Shown in pieces: positions 1 to 12,129 of a stretch of DNA of 64,000 nucleotides; position 1 is the first letter of the stretch; every line of letters begins with the position of its first letter. Where the stretch lies: assembly GCA_019671005.1 (NCBI GenBank), contig CM033711.1, forward strand, positions 58,701,049 through 58,765,048, written 5' to 3'. This stretch comes from Hibiscus mutabilis. Taxonomy: Eukaryota; Streptophyta; Magnoliopsida; Malvales; Malvaceae. Under the pieces are notes generated by a model. The model was not told the origin of the DNA. It saw only the letters and a list, made by a program, of their open reading frames with translations, and made no database searches. The translations under genes were made by a program, and so were the position numbers.

Positions 1-3000
1 AATTGTCCCTTAGTGATTCAAAGGATTCCATTTTTGGCCGATCTATTGGCCCTACCGATCTATGAGTTTGATGGCATACTAGTTTTGGATTGGCTTAGTA
101 CACATCAAGCTTCGGTAGATTGTAGTAAGAGGAAGTTGTATCTTTAAGGTCTTGGCAAGGAGAGTATTGCTTTAATTAATTCTTGAAACATTTCATTGTA
201 TCCTTTGACATTGGAATCCAAGGAAGAACCTCGATTGTTAGACATCGACACTGTGTGTGAATTTCCTGATGTTTTCTTTGATGAGCTTCTGAGTTACCTT
301 CAACCCGTGAAGTAGAGTTTGGCATTGAAGTGCAACCTAGGACTGCCTCAGTTTCCATTGCACCATATCGAATGGCAATTGTCGAGCTGAAAGAATTGAA
401 AGCTCAGATTCAAGATTTTCTTGATAAAGGCTTTATCCAACCGAGTTCCTCACCATGGGGAGCTCCAGTCCTTTTTGTAAAGAAGAAAGATGGATCTATG
501 AGACTATGCATCGATTATCGATAGTTGAATAAGGTGACCATCAAAATCAAATATTCATTACCAAGGATAGATGACCTATTTGATCAATTAAAGGATGCTT
601 TTGTGTTTCCCAAGATCGATTTAAGGTCTGGGTATTATCAGATGAGAGTCAAAGCATGTAATGTACCCAAAATTACTTTCCATACAAGATACGGTCACTA
701 CAAATTCTTGGTGATGCCCTTTTGGGCTAACTAACGCACCAGCAACCTTTATGGATTTAATGAATCAGGTTTTCAGGCCATATCTTGATAAATTTTTAGT
801 GGTATTCATTAATGACATCCTAATTTATTCCAAGAATATTGTTGAACATCGTGACAATCTCTGCATTGTGCTTCAAACCCTCTAGGAGAAGTAGTTGTTT
901 GCCAATTTGTCAAAGTGTGAGTGTTGGCTCACTGAAGTTGCCATCCTTGGGCACATTGTATCGGCTTCAAGTATCCAAGTAGATCCAAATAAAATTCAAG
1001 CAATTCTAGATTGGCAACCACCGAAGAATATTGGTGAAGTGAAAAGTTTTCTTGGTCTTGCTAGTTATTATAGAAGATTCGCTAAGGGATTCTCTATGAT
1101 AGCAGCTCTATTGACTAAGCTATTACGGAAAAAAGCTTCGTTTGTTTGGACCGAGGAACAACAAAGAAGCTTTGACTAATTTAAGCAGGTTTTAACTAAC
1201 GCACTGATCCTAACCCAATCTGAGTCCGGAATGGACTATAAAGTTTATAGTGATGCTTTGCATCTCGGGTTAGGATGTGTACTGATGCAAGAAGGCAAAG
1301 TTATTGCTTATGCTTCGAGACAACTTAAGCCACATGAGATGAATTACACCACTCATGATCTAGAGTTGGCTGCAGTTGTCTTTGCATTGAAAATTTGGAG
1401 GCATTATCTCTATGGGGAAAAGTGTTATCACTTCACTGATCACAAAAGTCTTAAGTATTTGTTGACTCAAAAGGAGTTAAATCTTTAGCAACGGAGATGT
1501 CCTCAAAGATTACGATCTTGTCATTGACTATCATCTAGGCAGGGCCAATGTTGTAGCTGATGCACTCAGCCGTAAACCTCGGCATGGTAAGTGTTATTAA
1601 TAATCATTGATTTCTACACATTGCATAGTGCATCGACTCATTGTAATGTTATTGTATTGTAGCTCCTCGAGCTATTAATGCTCACTTTTAGCTTTAGAAA
1701 CATAGTTGTCTCGTAGATAAACTTCAGGTTTTGTCTACCCTCGCTTCAAGGATCAAAGCATTGAAAATTCAAGATTTTGAACTTCAATCCATTTCTTCTA
1801 AATTGCAAGATAATCCTGAATTTAGAATTAGTTCTAAAAGACTTTTATTTTTGTGATCTGTGTACCCAATGATGAATCTCTTCGTACTTCTATTCTTAAA
1901 GAAGCTCGTTCGAGTTCATTTTTTGTTCACTCGGGGTCTGTGAAAATGTACAAGGACCTTCGTAAACTTTATTGGTGGCCAGGCATGAAGCAAGCCATAA
2001 TTGACTTTGTGTCCAAATGTCTCACATGCCAACATGTCAAGGCTGAGCACCGTGTCCTTATCAGATTATTGCAACCCATCGAATTACCCAGTGGAAGTGG
2101 GAAAAGATTACAATGGACTTTGTCAGTGGTCTGTCTTTAACTCCTGCTAAGCAGGATGCAATTTGGATCATTGTGAACCAATTCACCAAGCCAGCACATT
2201 TCTTACCGGTTAGGATAGACTATGGTCTTCCTAAGTTGGTTGATTTGTACATCAAGGAAGTTATTCGACTCTACAGAGTACCACAATCCACCATCTCCAA
2301 TTGAGACCCACGTTTTACTTTTCAGTTTTGGAGAACATTTCAAGGAGCTCTGGGCACCAGAGTTAATCTGACAGTCAGTCAAAAAAGGTAATTTAGGTAA
2401 TTATCAAAAAGTTCCTTTCAATGAACATTGGAAATGCGTATCGATATTGAACTCTTCCTGACAGATTTTGGAAGACACGCTACATGCATGTGTCATTGAT
2501 TTCGGCAGATCTTGGGAGAAATCCTTACCTCTCATTGAATTTGCCAACAACAATAACTATCAGACTTCCATTAAGATGGCACCATATGAAGCATTGTATG
2601 GCAGACATTGCAAAACTCCATTGTGTTGGTCTGAACTCGGTGAAGGCAAGATGTTGGGCCCTGATTTAATTCAGGAAATCGAAGAACAGGTTACCATCAT
2701 CCATGATCGTTTAAAAGCCGTCTTTGACCAACAAAAGGCCTATGTTGATCTTAAGCGAAGGGATATATAGTATGGAATTGGTGAGAAAGCCTTTCTCAAG
2801 GTTTCACCATGGAAGAAAGTTTTGAGGTTTGGTAAAAAAGGGAAACTGAGTCCTCAATTCACTAGACCCTTCAAGGTTATTGAGAAAGTTGGCCCTGTAG
2901 CCTACCGATTGCCATTGTCCTCAGAATTGAGTAAAATCCATGATGTATTCCATGTTCGATGCTTTGGAAGTACCGTTATGACTCTTCTCATATCATTGAT

Positions 3001-3215
3001 CCTGAGTCTGTAGAGATCCAACCCAATTTGTCCTACAAAGAAGAACCGGTTTGGATTCTTTTAAGAGAAGTTAAGAGACTTCGCAACAAATTTGTTCCGT
3101 TAGTCAAAGTACTCTGAAAGAGTCACACTATTGAGGAAGTAAGCTAGGAACCGGAGGAGACAATGAAGAAGCAATATCCCCATCTCTTTGGTTCAGGTAA
3201 AAATTTTAGAGGATG
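1..3215 (+). pseudogene. Ty3/gypsy chromovirus pol remnant (PR-RT-RNaseH-INT-chromodomain)
   Basis: Broken polyprotein of a plant chromovirus, truncated at its 5' side by the window edge. Order seen: protease tail (a D-W-L-S stretch near 90), reverse transcriptase (about 330-1170), RNase H (1231-1590, ending in the V-A-D-A-L-S-R-K motif), integrase zinc finger (CLTC near 2020), integrase core (MDFVSG near 2113), integrase C-terminus (KIHDVFHV near 2935) and a chromodomain-like tail (3040-3200). Stops interrupt every domain, many explained by C-to-T changes at CAG, CAA or CGA codons. Key residues are lost: the FIDD-type RT centre reads FIND near 810, and the second integrase Asp lies in a broken S-N-stop-D-P-R-F stretch near 2300. 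About 150 bp near 2340-2465 does not match integrase. The domain order and chromodomain place it in the chromoviruses; the exact lineage is not decided. It is not functional. Confidence 0.92.
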
Positions 3216-4159
3216 AATTTTACATAAGGGGGAGAGTTGTAACATCCCAAATATCGGTTTAGTCAGAATTGGGTCCTAGCGATCAGAAACCCTACACCAT
3301 AAAGGTCTAAATATTGTATTAACTTTTACTGTGTGGTCAATCGCATTGATACTTGACTCTAATTGAGTCGATTTATCGTTTGAGGACCTTATTGAATCTA
3401 TTGAAAGTTATTTAATGATTGAATTGAGAAAATTACAAGTTTGGTGGTCCAAGTATAAAGTATAGAAAGCCGAGGGATTAACCTTGCGATTAGCCCATCC
3501 CCATGATTAATCATCCCATGCGTGTGATAATCTGATAAGATTCCTTCATTTGAAGGAAAACTCTCGATTACTAAAGCCTATTGGAAAGGGATTGGAAAAG
3601 TTACCCGATTGTTGTAAGCATTTAGTTGTCATCTTCTTCCCTAAATTCCTAAGCAAGCACCTCCATTGCTAAGCTTTTCTAAGCTTGAGTTTGTTTGAAT
3701 TGTTGGTACCATTGAATAGCTATCGATTGGGTAAGATGAATTTCCCAAACAATTGATTGGATCCATGAATATATTGAGTCTAATTTCAAGTTGTAGTTAT
3801 GGAGCCTTTAAACTAAATTCAAGATTTTAGAACCTTAATCCATGAAAATCCTATAGTTGATAGCTATTTCAAATTTGATTATCGATTTTGATATTGTTGT
3901 ATTGATTCTAACAATCCCTATTGATTTTACCTAGCTCAAGCATTGGAGAAAAATCATCCATCATCTCTATCAAAAGCTAAGAACAAAGAAATCACAATCC
4001 AAGAGCAGTAAGAGCATCGGAATTGAGGTGAGTGTAGTTGAACTCTCAGAATTAGGCAAGGTTCCTTTTTTCGATTCCATTGATATTGAATAATGTATAG
4101 CTAACTTCGTGTCTAAGGTAATCACGTTGAATCTTGTAGGAGATTTACATTGGTAAGTA

Positions 4160-4400
4160 TTTGTAAGTCATTGCATCGAACTATTGTCCATTGGAATATT
4201 GATATTGTCATAGTTATCATTGAAGCATTGAAATAATGAACATTGAGCATTGATCATCCATATTGCCATTGAAATAGCCATTGTTATAAGTATTTCTATT
4301 GTTAGTGTCATTGATTATTGGTATTGATATAGGCATCGAAGCATTGACATTGATATTGAAACATTGACCATTGATATTGACATTGAGATATTGATTATTA
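4160..4400. repeat. Low-complexity CATTGATATTGA-type tract inside the LTR
   Basis: About 240 bp built of variants of CATTGA, ATTGAT and ATTGATATTGA, repeated with changes. The open frames that cross it on the minus strand (Asn/Ile-rich) are products of this repetition and not genes. Related copies continue more thinly at 4760-5060. Confidence 0.8.
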
Positions 4401-5519
4401 ACATTGCAAGGGTGATAACCCAATATGGCCCCAATGTGTACCTGTATCGATATGGCCCCAATGTGTTTCGATACGGTGTCTATTATATCGGTTAGGGGCT
4501 GCTGAACACAGTTTTGCATTATTTACATATTGGTCACTAAATCTTGGTAAGTTTAATTGGATGGGTAAATGACATCAGATTAACATGAAAATTTGCAAAC
4601 TTACGGTTTATTGATTGAATCACATAGTTGTGCAGTTAATTTCATATATAGATACCTAATTCCTAGAATTTATAGTTTAGTCCCAAAAAGGTATAAAAGT
4701 TTAAAATTGGTCCTAACCTGATTATCATAGTTCTGTATCGACCCATTACCTCAGTGTATTGATATTGTAATGCATTGTATTGTCTTGCATTGAATTCTTG
4801 TTGAAAGATATTGCACCGTTCTCCGTACTGTTAATTGTTAATGCTTTCCGACCTGGTTCTCTATTAGACCGGGAAGGGGTGTTACAGCGAGGTGGAGGAA
4901 CTAGACCATTCATTGGTTTGGCTAGGTATAGGAATTTGTGTATCCACTATTTTGATTCGATCCAAGGATTAATATTGAAACATGATATAATTGATATTGA
5001 CCATGAAACATAACATTGATATTATTAAAGCATGAGTTGATATTCATTCCATTGTTATTGGCATCATTTTTTACTACCTCACTAGGCAAAGCTTGCCTAA
5101 TGCATCTCATCACATGTATTTCAGGTTAAGAAAGATATTGGTTCGAGATCAGAGCTAGTTGGAAGTTTTGGCAAGTCACCACAAGGATAAAGTAATGTAT
5201 AATGCCCTTATGAACTCCTAGAATAGTGGCAAAGTATCTAAACTAGTGATTTTTTGTTCTTTTGTTGTGTGTATATTGCTTGGGGCATGTATAAGCCTAA
5301 AGGGCCCTAATTGACCTTTTAAATTTGACTAAAAGTGGCAAAAATGACATAATTAGCATAAGAAAGTGAAAAGCTAGTAAACGGATTCATTTTGGCATGA
5401 TTTGGCATGCTAGTAGTTTATCATTTTATAAACTTTCTTGTAGAGTTTCACTGAATTTGAACATTGTTTGATAGCTTAAATTTGATAAAAACCAGACAAA
5501 ATATGTCATTACAGTACAG

Positions 5520-5805
5520 GGCGTATCGATACGGGTGATGGCGTATCGATACAGGTATGCATAATTGGACATGGTCAACAGAGTGTATCGATGCATCAAA
5601 GGGGTGTATCGATACAGAAAGTCAACACTGAAATTTGGCAAATTAATTGCATCGATACAGCCTTAGGGCGTATCGAAACGGGTCAACCTGGTCAAGCCAT
5701 ACTGGTACGGTCCCCCAGCCGTAACTAGTTTTGGCCATTGGAATCTAGAATCCTTAAAATGTGCATGGTGTACCGATACGGCCTCTTGAGTATCGGTACG
5801 GTGAT
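5520..5805. repeat. Cluster of GTATCGATAC-type palindromes in the LTR
   Basis: At least eight variants of the 10 bp palindrome GTATCGATAC (also GTATCGGTAC, TACCGATACG, GTATCGAAAC) occur within about 290 bp. Similar motifs occur at 4430-4490 and in the solo LTR at 21810-21940, so unrelated-looking LTRs in this window share them. Confidence 0.75.
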
Positions 5806-6219
5806 AGGTAATTCTGTTATAAGTGTTAAGAAATAGTTTTTGGAATATTGCAAATTAGTCACTGATTATTGTCTAGCTTAATTGAAGGGGTAAAAGAACT
5901 CCATTTGGTTGAAACTTTGTATGCTTTTTAATTTGGGGCTGAATTTTTTTAAGTTAAGGTTAATTTCAGATAAGGACCTCTAAAGTACTAAATTTACAAA
6001 TTAGTTCCTAAAGCCTATAAAAGTTTAAATTTGTCTTGAATTGATAAATATAGTCTCGTATTGAATTATTGAATTATTGTATCACTATTGCTTTGTTGTA
6101 AAGCAAGATCTCGTTAGTTTATTGATCATTTATTACAAATCACTGCACCAGTCATCGTTTTATCTATCAGTAACATACTTCGAACCAGTTCTCGACCAGG
6201 CCAGGAAGGGGGTGTTACA

Positions 6220-7489
6220 CTAAAACTCAAAATGTGTAGCCGTTAATGTCACAATTTCCGTTAATATTTTTAGTCTAATACAAATCATACCGAAACATAC
6301 TATAGCTGTTAAATGACATTTATTAAAAGTATACTTGAAAATATAGTTTCGGCCAGGTACCACAGATGTAAATAGTTTTATACCTATGGATGTGGGTTTC
6401 GAGACCTATAAAGAGCAACGTAAACTGAAATCGTTCGGAAAACATGTCATATTTTAGGTTTCACATGAAAAGTTCGATAATTTATATGTAAACGATCGAT
6501 ATTGCTCGTATTACAAAAACGACACTTTCTGGGAGCAGAAAAATGGCACATTTATGTTGACGTTTAATATTTTATTGTATTTAACCCGCAAATTTTCAAA
6601 TCCTTTAGTACACATTTAAAATACATCATGTTAGATTAATTACATAATTATTGACCATAAAGTGAAGAATCATACGTTATGATATATAGAAAGACAACCA
6701 TTTCAAGAATCATATATAGATAGACAACCATGTCAAGAATCATCGTATAAATCATGTACACAATTGGCCTAATATCATATTCCCTTCATATATTCAAATC
6801 ATATATAGAAAGACAACAATATCAAGAATCATACAAATCACGTAGAAAATTGGCCTAATATCATATATAGAACATAATTTATCCTTCATTTTATTATTTA
6901 AATCTTGGTTTAAAATTTAAGGAGTATATTTGAAATATAGTAAGTATAATGATATGAATGTTAAAGCAATATTTTTAAATTAATATTTAAAGTTTAACTT
7001 GTTAAAACGAATATATGTCACAAGGAAAATATAGTCAAATTGACCTCAAAGTAATCTTATATGTCGTCAACCAAACTTGTAATCTTACATTCCTACGAAA
7101 TAAACCAAACAATGTAATCTTATATTTTGTGAACAAAACACACCACTAACAATATTTCAGATTATACTATTAAAAAGTAAAAAAAAAACTTCTTCTAACG
7201 AAAGAATAATATTTCAAAATCATGAGACTAAGGTTCGGAACTAAGAGAATTACAGACCAATTGAAAATCTAAGAACAAGCAATTACATTATAAGTTTCGA
7301 GCAGGATAGGTTGGAAACTATGTATGGGGGTTTTGGTCCATGTAAAGGAAACTTTCCCCATTTAGCAATCAAATTAAATTATAAAATTAGACAAATTCGT
7401 AACTCTTCATTGTTCCTTTTTCAATATTTTTGCAAGAAAACATAGAACACATAGAAGACATTATTCTTTTTTCCAGTTGCACAATTGAC
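6220..7489. other. No gene seen; start of the diverged repeat mosaic
   Basis: AT-rich sequence without a coding signal. It contains the first copy of a recurring block ('AACATGT.ATATTTTAGGTTTCACRTGAAA..GTTCGA', near 6440-6510) that returns many times up to 19.1 kb, and short direct repeats of 'AATCATATATAGA.AGACAACCA' at 6700-6840. Confidence 0.6.
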
Positions 7490-8024
7490 GGTTATGTAAT
7501 GTGATTATGTGTGTTTTGTTTACTCTGTTAAAATGTTGTGTTTTTAAATTTGAAAATATGAGTATTAAATATAAATAATTTGTTTGTAAAATATGTAAAG
7601 TAAGTTGAATTGGGTTTTCTCAACTAAGGAAAAATATTTTTAATTAATGAGTTGTTCTTATCATGTATTGATTAGGAATATTAAATTAATATTTTGACAA
7701 AATTGAAGGTAAATAGATCATAAGAGAGTCTAAAGTGAAAAACTTTTCAAATTCCTTTTAATAACAAAACTTTATTCACTTTTGCCACTTAGCAATCAAA
7801 TTAAATTACAAAAATAAGATATATCCCTAACTTTTCATTATTATTTTTTTAATATTTTGCAAGAACACATAGAAGACATCATTATTGTAGACTTCATCAT
7901 CGACTGCCTTCATCAATGCAAAACATTGATAACTTATATATGGAGAAAACGAAAAAAATCTACTACAAATCAACAGCTTTGCAAATCTACTCTGCATTGG
8001 CAGCCTCCTCCCGATGTAGTTCCA

Positions 8025-8096
8025 AACACCAACAAACAATAGAAATCATACAAATGTTGAGAGAAATGTTTTCCAAATACTCTGTCTATTGGTGTT
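8025..8096 (-). other. Hairpin copy A (about 28 bp arms)
   Basis: AACACCAACAAACAATAG on the left and CTATTGGTGTT-type sequence on the right form imperfect arms around a loop of roughly 15 bases. The flanks (TGTAGTTCC before, CATCCCTAC after) are shared with copies B, C and D. A minus-strand TATA box lies about 230 bp away on the upstream side. Whether it is transcribed cannot be seen from sequence. Confidence 0.6.
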
Positions 8097-8322
8097 CATC
8101 CCTACAAATGGCTAATAGCCTTCTAGATACCATTGTTTTTCGACACGAAAAACCTAAAAACTATCACCACTCCTCCAAGATCTATAATGAAGTCTATGCA
8201 CATGAGCCACCGCCCCATTAAAAAACATAAACCACACAAACAAAGCTAAAGAGACAAAAACAAAAAAAGGAAAGAATGAAACACTCGCTTCATTAGGTTA
8301 TGAAACTTAGACCCAAAGGACT

Positions 8323-8336
8323 CCTATTTATAATAG
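8323..8336 (-). promoter_or_regulatory. Minus-strand TATA box of unit A
   Basis: On the minus strand the sequence reads CTATTATAAATAGGAG, a near-consensus plant TATA box. The same box sits at a similar distance (215-230 bp) from the hairpin in all four hairpin-bearing units. Confidence 0.5.
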
Positions 8337-8870
8337 ATTGGAAACTAGCCGTGAAAAGATGATATTATTGGGAACATGCGTCTTTTGAAATTTAAAATCC
8401 ATTGAACCTGCTAATTTAATTTTTGTACTTGTTCCAAAAAAACTATTACTTTTATGAAAATTACGATATTAGAACTAAAAAAAGAGTTTGGGCGGTCTCC
8501 AAAAAATTTAAACAGTTTCGAAACTATAGAATCAAGTTTTGATAAGTGTCACACGTAACTTAAACTGAAATGGTTAGAAAATATACTATTTTAGGTTTCA
8601 CGTGCAACGTTTGAAACTGTGTTCGTAAATGTTCGATACTCGTCATTTTACTGAAAAGAAAGTTAAAGCAATCTGATTAATTACATAATTAATGAACATT
8701 AAGTTATGTGACGTTTAATATTTTGATTTGAAATAAACCGCAAATTGTTTTCGTTTTAAAAAAAAAAGAGGGATAATCTCACCAATAAGGAGTTTCTTAA
8801 ATATTTTGAAGAGGTTGAGAAGGAAGTTTTCTTCTAAACTTTCCCCATTCCTTTTTCTTGAAGGCTTCCA

Positions 8871-9943
8871 ATGGCATCTTCTTGTCTCACCATTGACGAG
8901 TTGTCTGAAATATTTTCAAAAATTGATTTAAAGACAATGAAGAAGTGTTGATTGCTGTCAAAATGGTGTAATGCTCTAGCGTACGAATCTAGCTTTGTGG
9001 AATCTTATATTGGAAGAACAAACTCAATATGCGACTACTTAATTGCAACCAAGTATGAGAAATGACGTTCTTATAGTTTTGTAAGCGAAAACCAATGAGG
9101 TCATGATGATGGGAAACTCTCATTCTACTTTTTGCCTCATTGGGACGTCAATATCTTAGATGTCATGGATATGGGTTTAGTGTTTTACAGAGCTCGTCAT
9201 GAAAAACAACTATTATATTTGTAAACCCACGACAAGGCAATTCCAAGTTATCCCAAGTCCACACCCCAAACCTCCACAGCCTAAATATCCTCCAAAGAAA
9301 TCAGCATTATTGTTCTCAGATCAAGGCCCTTGGAGTTCAAAATCGTGTGGGTTTTCGACTAGTACAATTATGATTACGTTAAAGGTGTTAAAGCTATCCA
9401 TTGCAAAATCTTTTATTCTAATGGTTTGACTTGGAATCGCTCGGGTGATTTGAAGTTACCAACCGACGAGTATTTCGAGCGAAATTTTTGCACAATATCT
9501 TTGTGTGGTTTGCTACATTGGCTGACACGGACTGATGATATAGAATACTTGTGTTTGACCATGAAACTAAGAGTTGGGAATCGATAATGGTGCCTGAGTC
9601 ATGCAATTTTGGAATCTTTAGGTCGCTCAATCTCAGCAAGCATGAAGGGAAGCTAGCAATAATGTCAATGAGACAAGATGTGGCTCGGTTGGAGATTTAG
9701 ACGATGCGAAACTACATACAAAAGTTATGGAACAAAAAATATTGTATTAATCTTGTAGGTTGTATTGATGAAATATGCTATGGCAGGCCTATGTCATTTT
9801 ACAACACCAATACTATTTTGATGCTTGCTGCCGATAGAACAATGTTGTATAATGTGCAACATGGAAGCATTTCTCAATCCGTTTATTCTGACCACTCCAT
9901 ATATGTATCATTTATTTTATCGGATTATGATCCGATTGTATAA
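8871..9943 (+). pseudogene. F-box protein relic with F-box-associated domain
   Basis: An ATG at 8871 opens a frame reading MASSCLTIDELSEIFSKI and then an F-box-like L.LSKW..L......SFV pattern, as in SCF ubiquitin-ligase substrate adaptors. Farther on, other frames give pieces typical of plant F-box-associated domains: G-L-T-W-N-R-S-G-D-L near 9425, L-S-K-H-E-G-K-L-A near 9635, and an ..RNYIQKLWNKKYCINL stretch near 9705 followed by P-M-S-F-Y-N-T-N-T-I-L-M. Stops (for example TGA in the F-box near 8950 and TGA near 9065) and several frame changes make it a pseudogene. Plant F-box genes commonly occur in tandem families and decay often, which fits the repeat mosaic around it. Family assignment is fairly sure; subfamily is not. 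Confidence 0.75.
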
Positions 9944-10699
9944 TGTGATATTGCTTATTTTGTTTACTTAGTTATATGTTGTGTTCTTAAATTTCAATAG
10001 GCTATGTTTACAGTTTCTGAATGTATAAGTAAAGGCGTCCTAAACATCAGTTTCAGAACTCGTAACTAAATTTTGGCACCACTACAATTAAAATCCAACT
10101 GAGAATGTGAGAACTATTGGTAACACTTTATGTTTGTATGAAAAGAGTTTCAAACCAAGTACACGTTGTTGGGATACTTCCAAACGAAACGATAGCTTAT
10201 TAGTTGTTAATCTTTGTCGACGACAAATTATTATACAAACCTGTGTCAGCATGTCCTCAATGGATTGTCCCCGGCAACTAAAAATTAGCCAAGTATAATG
10301 TTTTCCATTTCATATTTAATATATTTTTATGAATGTTGTATTTATAACATTTCCGGGGATTATAGGATAAGATTGCATGTTGACTTTTTTGTAACGATTC
10401 ATCAAAAAATTCATGATTTAACGAATATAGTTCTATATATTTTTATGCAAATATATTTAATTTAGTAATTAATAGTTTAACTTGTTAAAAAGGAAAATAT
10501 ATCATACGAAGAAGTTGGCAATTTTTACTTCCAATTAATTTTATATTCCTCCAACTAAACAATTCAACCTTATGTTCCTACCAAATGTACCAAATAAGAG
10601 TTGCGACATTTATGATCGTAGTATGCAAACTATTGCACTTTTATAAAATTTACGTTACATTTAATTTGTTGTACTGATGCGGGTTTTGCTACATGTAAA
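9944..10699. other. No gene seen between F-box relic and unit B
   Basis: AT-rich sequence with scattered copies of mosaic blocks. The part just after the F-box relic ('GTGATATTGCTTATTTTGTTTAC..') resembles the beginnings of units A and C, which suggests that the units derive from duplication of an F-box locus and its flank. Confidence 0.5.
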
Positions 10700-10876
10700 G
10701 GAAAACTTAAACTGAAATCGTTAGGAATACATGGTATATTTTATGTTTGACGAGATAAGTGCGAAACTGGGTGCAGACATTCGAAGCTCGTCGTTTATAG
10801 GGAAAACGGCCAAAGTGTAGCACACATTAATAGCTTGGACAATCCGCTCTGCATTGGTCGCCTTTCGATGTAGTAC

Positions 10877-10949
10877 CAGTAGCAACAAATAATAGTATTT
10901 TGGATAATATTTCTCGAAAAGCTTTGAAAATACTTTATCTATTGTTGTG
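10877..10949 (-). other. Hairpin copy B
   Basis: AGCAACAAATAATAGTATTTT pairs with GAAAATACTTTATCTATTGTTG around a short loop. The arms are less perfect than in copy D, but the position relative to the flanking blocks and TATA box is the same. Confidence 0.55.
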
Positions 10950-11168
10950 AATCCCCACAAAAATGGCTAATCATATCCCTTCAAATACCATTATTTGTCG
11001 ACACGAAAAACCTAAAAACAACACTCCTCTTGGATCTACAAAATGAAGTCTCTGCATAGTAGTCATCGACACCAGTACTCCTGATATAATATTGTAGAGA
11101 AGAAAACTATAAATGAAAGAATACATCACTTGCCTAATTAGGGTATAAAACTAGGGACCATGGGTACT

Positions 11169-11182
11169 CCTATTTATAATAG
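11169..11182 (-). promoter_or_regulatory. Minus-strand TATA box of unit B
   Basis: TATTATAAATAGGAGTACCC on the minus strand, about 225 bp on the upstream side of hairpin B. Confidence 0.45.
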
Positions 11183-12129
11183 AAAAAAGATTCTCGACCT
11201 TTATAATATTATTTATATTAGAAAAATTATTTTCAAAAAATGGTATTAAACCAAAAATCTTAAAAGTGCAGTTTTAACTTTTGGGTTGGTAGAGTGGGTT
11301 TTGGAATTTTAATCCGGTTTCGGAACTTCCACTTCATACTTATCTGAAAATTGTTCTACCCACTGCAACAACTGAAAAGACTTATCTGTTACTAACGTAT
11401 TATAACGGGTTACAGAGATTCTAGACTGACAGAGAAAAGACGTATATATATTGGGAACATGCGCCTTCTAAAATGTGAGTAAAGGAGTTCAGAACATCAG
11501 TTTCAGAGCTCTTTAATAGATGTTCAGTACTAGTAGAATTAAATTGCAACTGAAAATATGAAAAAAAAAAGTGGTACATTGTAGGTTGGGAGCTCTTTAA
11601 TAACGTACCATCGATTTGGTACGATTTATAAAAGAGTTTCGATACTAACACTGAAAAGACGCTTACTTATTAGAAACATTCATCTTTTGAAATTCGAAAT
11701 CCTTTCAACCCAAAAATGTCACAAATGTAAGTAAAGGAGTTCTTGATCTCCATTTCTAAACTACTAAGTGAAGGTTCAGTACTGATGTTATTAAAGACCA
11801 ACTAAAACTATAAGAACATGTAGTAACATAATAGGTTTTATACTTCCTTATTGGTTGGTAACCTTTTCAACCGAACATCCACATTTTCCCTACAAATGCC
11901 GCCACTTTTTGTTTTGCATCTTCTATCCCATATTAAACTGAAATCACGCATCAACATGTCAGTTTTTTCTGTTATTTGAAGGCAGTGTCATACTGATGCC
12001 TTGCAGGCTCCTAAACTAGCCCCTTATCTTCCTTTTGCTAAACATCCCTATGTTACGTTGTTCTTTGATTTTATGGTTTACTTTTCATATAGTTTGTAAT
12101 TATCATTATTTTTCTTTGATGGTGGCAGA

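Larger units (their letters stand above)
3238..6219 (+). mobile_element. 3' LTR of the left chromovirus, with two candidate right ends
   Basis: A purine-rich tract (AAGGGGGAGAG, 3226-3236) is followed by TGTAACATCCC at 3238, the typical start of a plant gypsy LTR. Two places carry a matching LTR end, GGGTGTTACA: one closing at 4886 and one at 6219. The stretches before both ends resemble each other (a 'yYTAGTYC ... CTATAAAAGTTTAAA' block near 4680 and near 6000, then a pyrimidine/purine block and 'GACC..G.AAGG'). The LTR therefore either runs to 6219 and contains a partial duplication, or ends at 4886 with a second related LTR end behind it. The left LTR and target duplication are outside the window, so the end cannot be settled here. 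Confidence 0.75.
7490..8700. repeat. Repeat unit A of the 6-20 kb mosaic
   Basis: This stretch matches unit C (13035-14900) over more than 1 kb by eye. Shared blocks in the same order are: a '..TTTTGTTTACTCTGTTAAAATGTTRTG' block, the 'CTCAACTAAGGAAAAA' block, 'CACTTAGCAATCAAATTA', the hairpin at 8025-8096, 'GACACGAAAAACCTAAAAAC', a TATA box on the minus strand and 'TTGGGAACATGCGTCTTTTGAAAT'. Units B and D carry the right-hand part. The open frames inside it differ from copy to copy and do not look like conserved proteins. Confidence 0.7.
10700..11700. repeat. Repeat unit B of the mosaic
   Basis: Contains in order the 'GTTCGAAACTCGTCG'-type block near 10780, the hairpin at 10877-10949, 'GACACGAAAAACCTAAAAAC' near 11000, the minus-strand TATA box near 11170 and the 'TTGGGAACATGCG' block near 11452. 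It is more diverged than units A and D. Confidence 0.65.

Noticed and set aside
4217..4519. Asn-rich minus-strand protein
   Set aside because: Encoded by the CATTGATATTGA low-complexity tract of an LTR.
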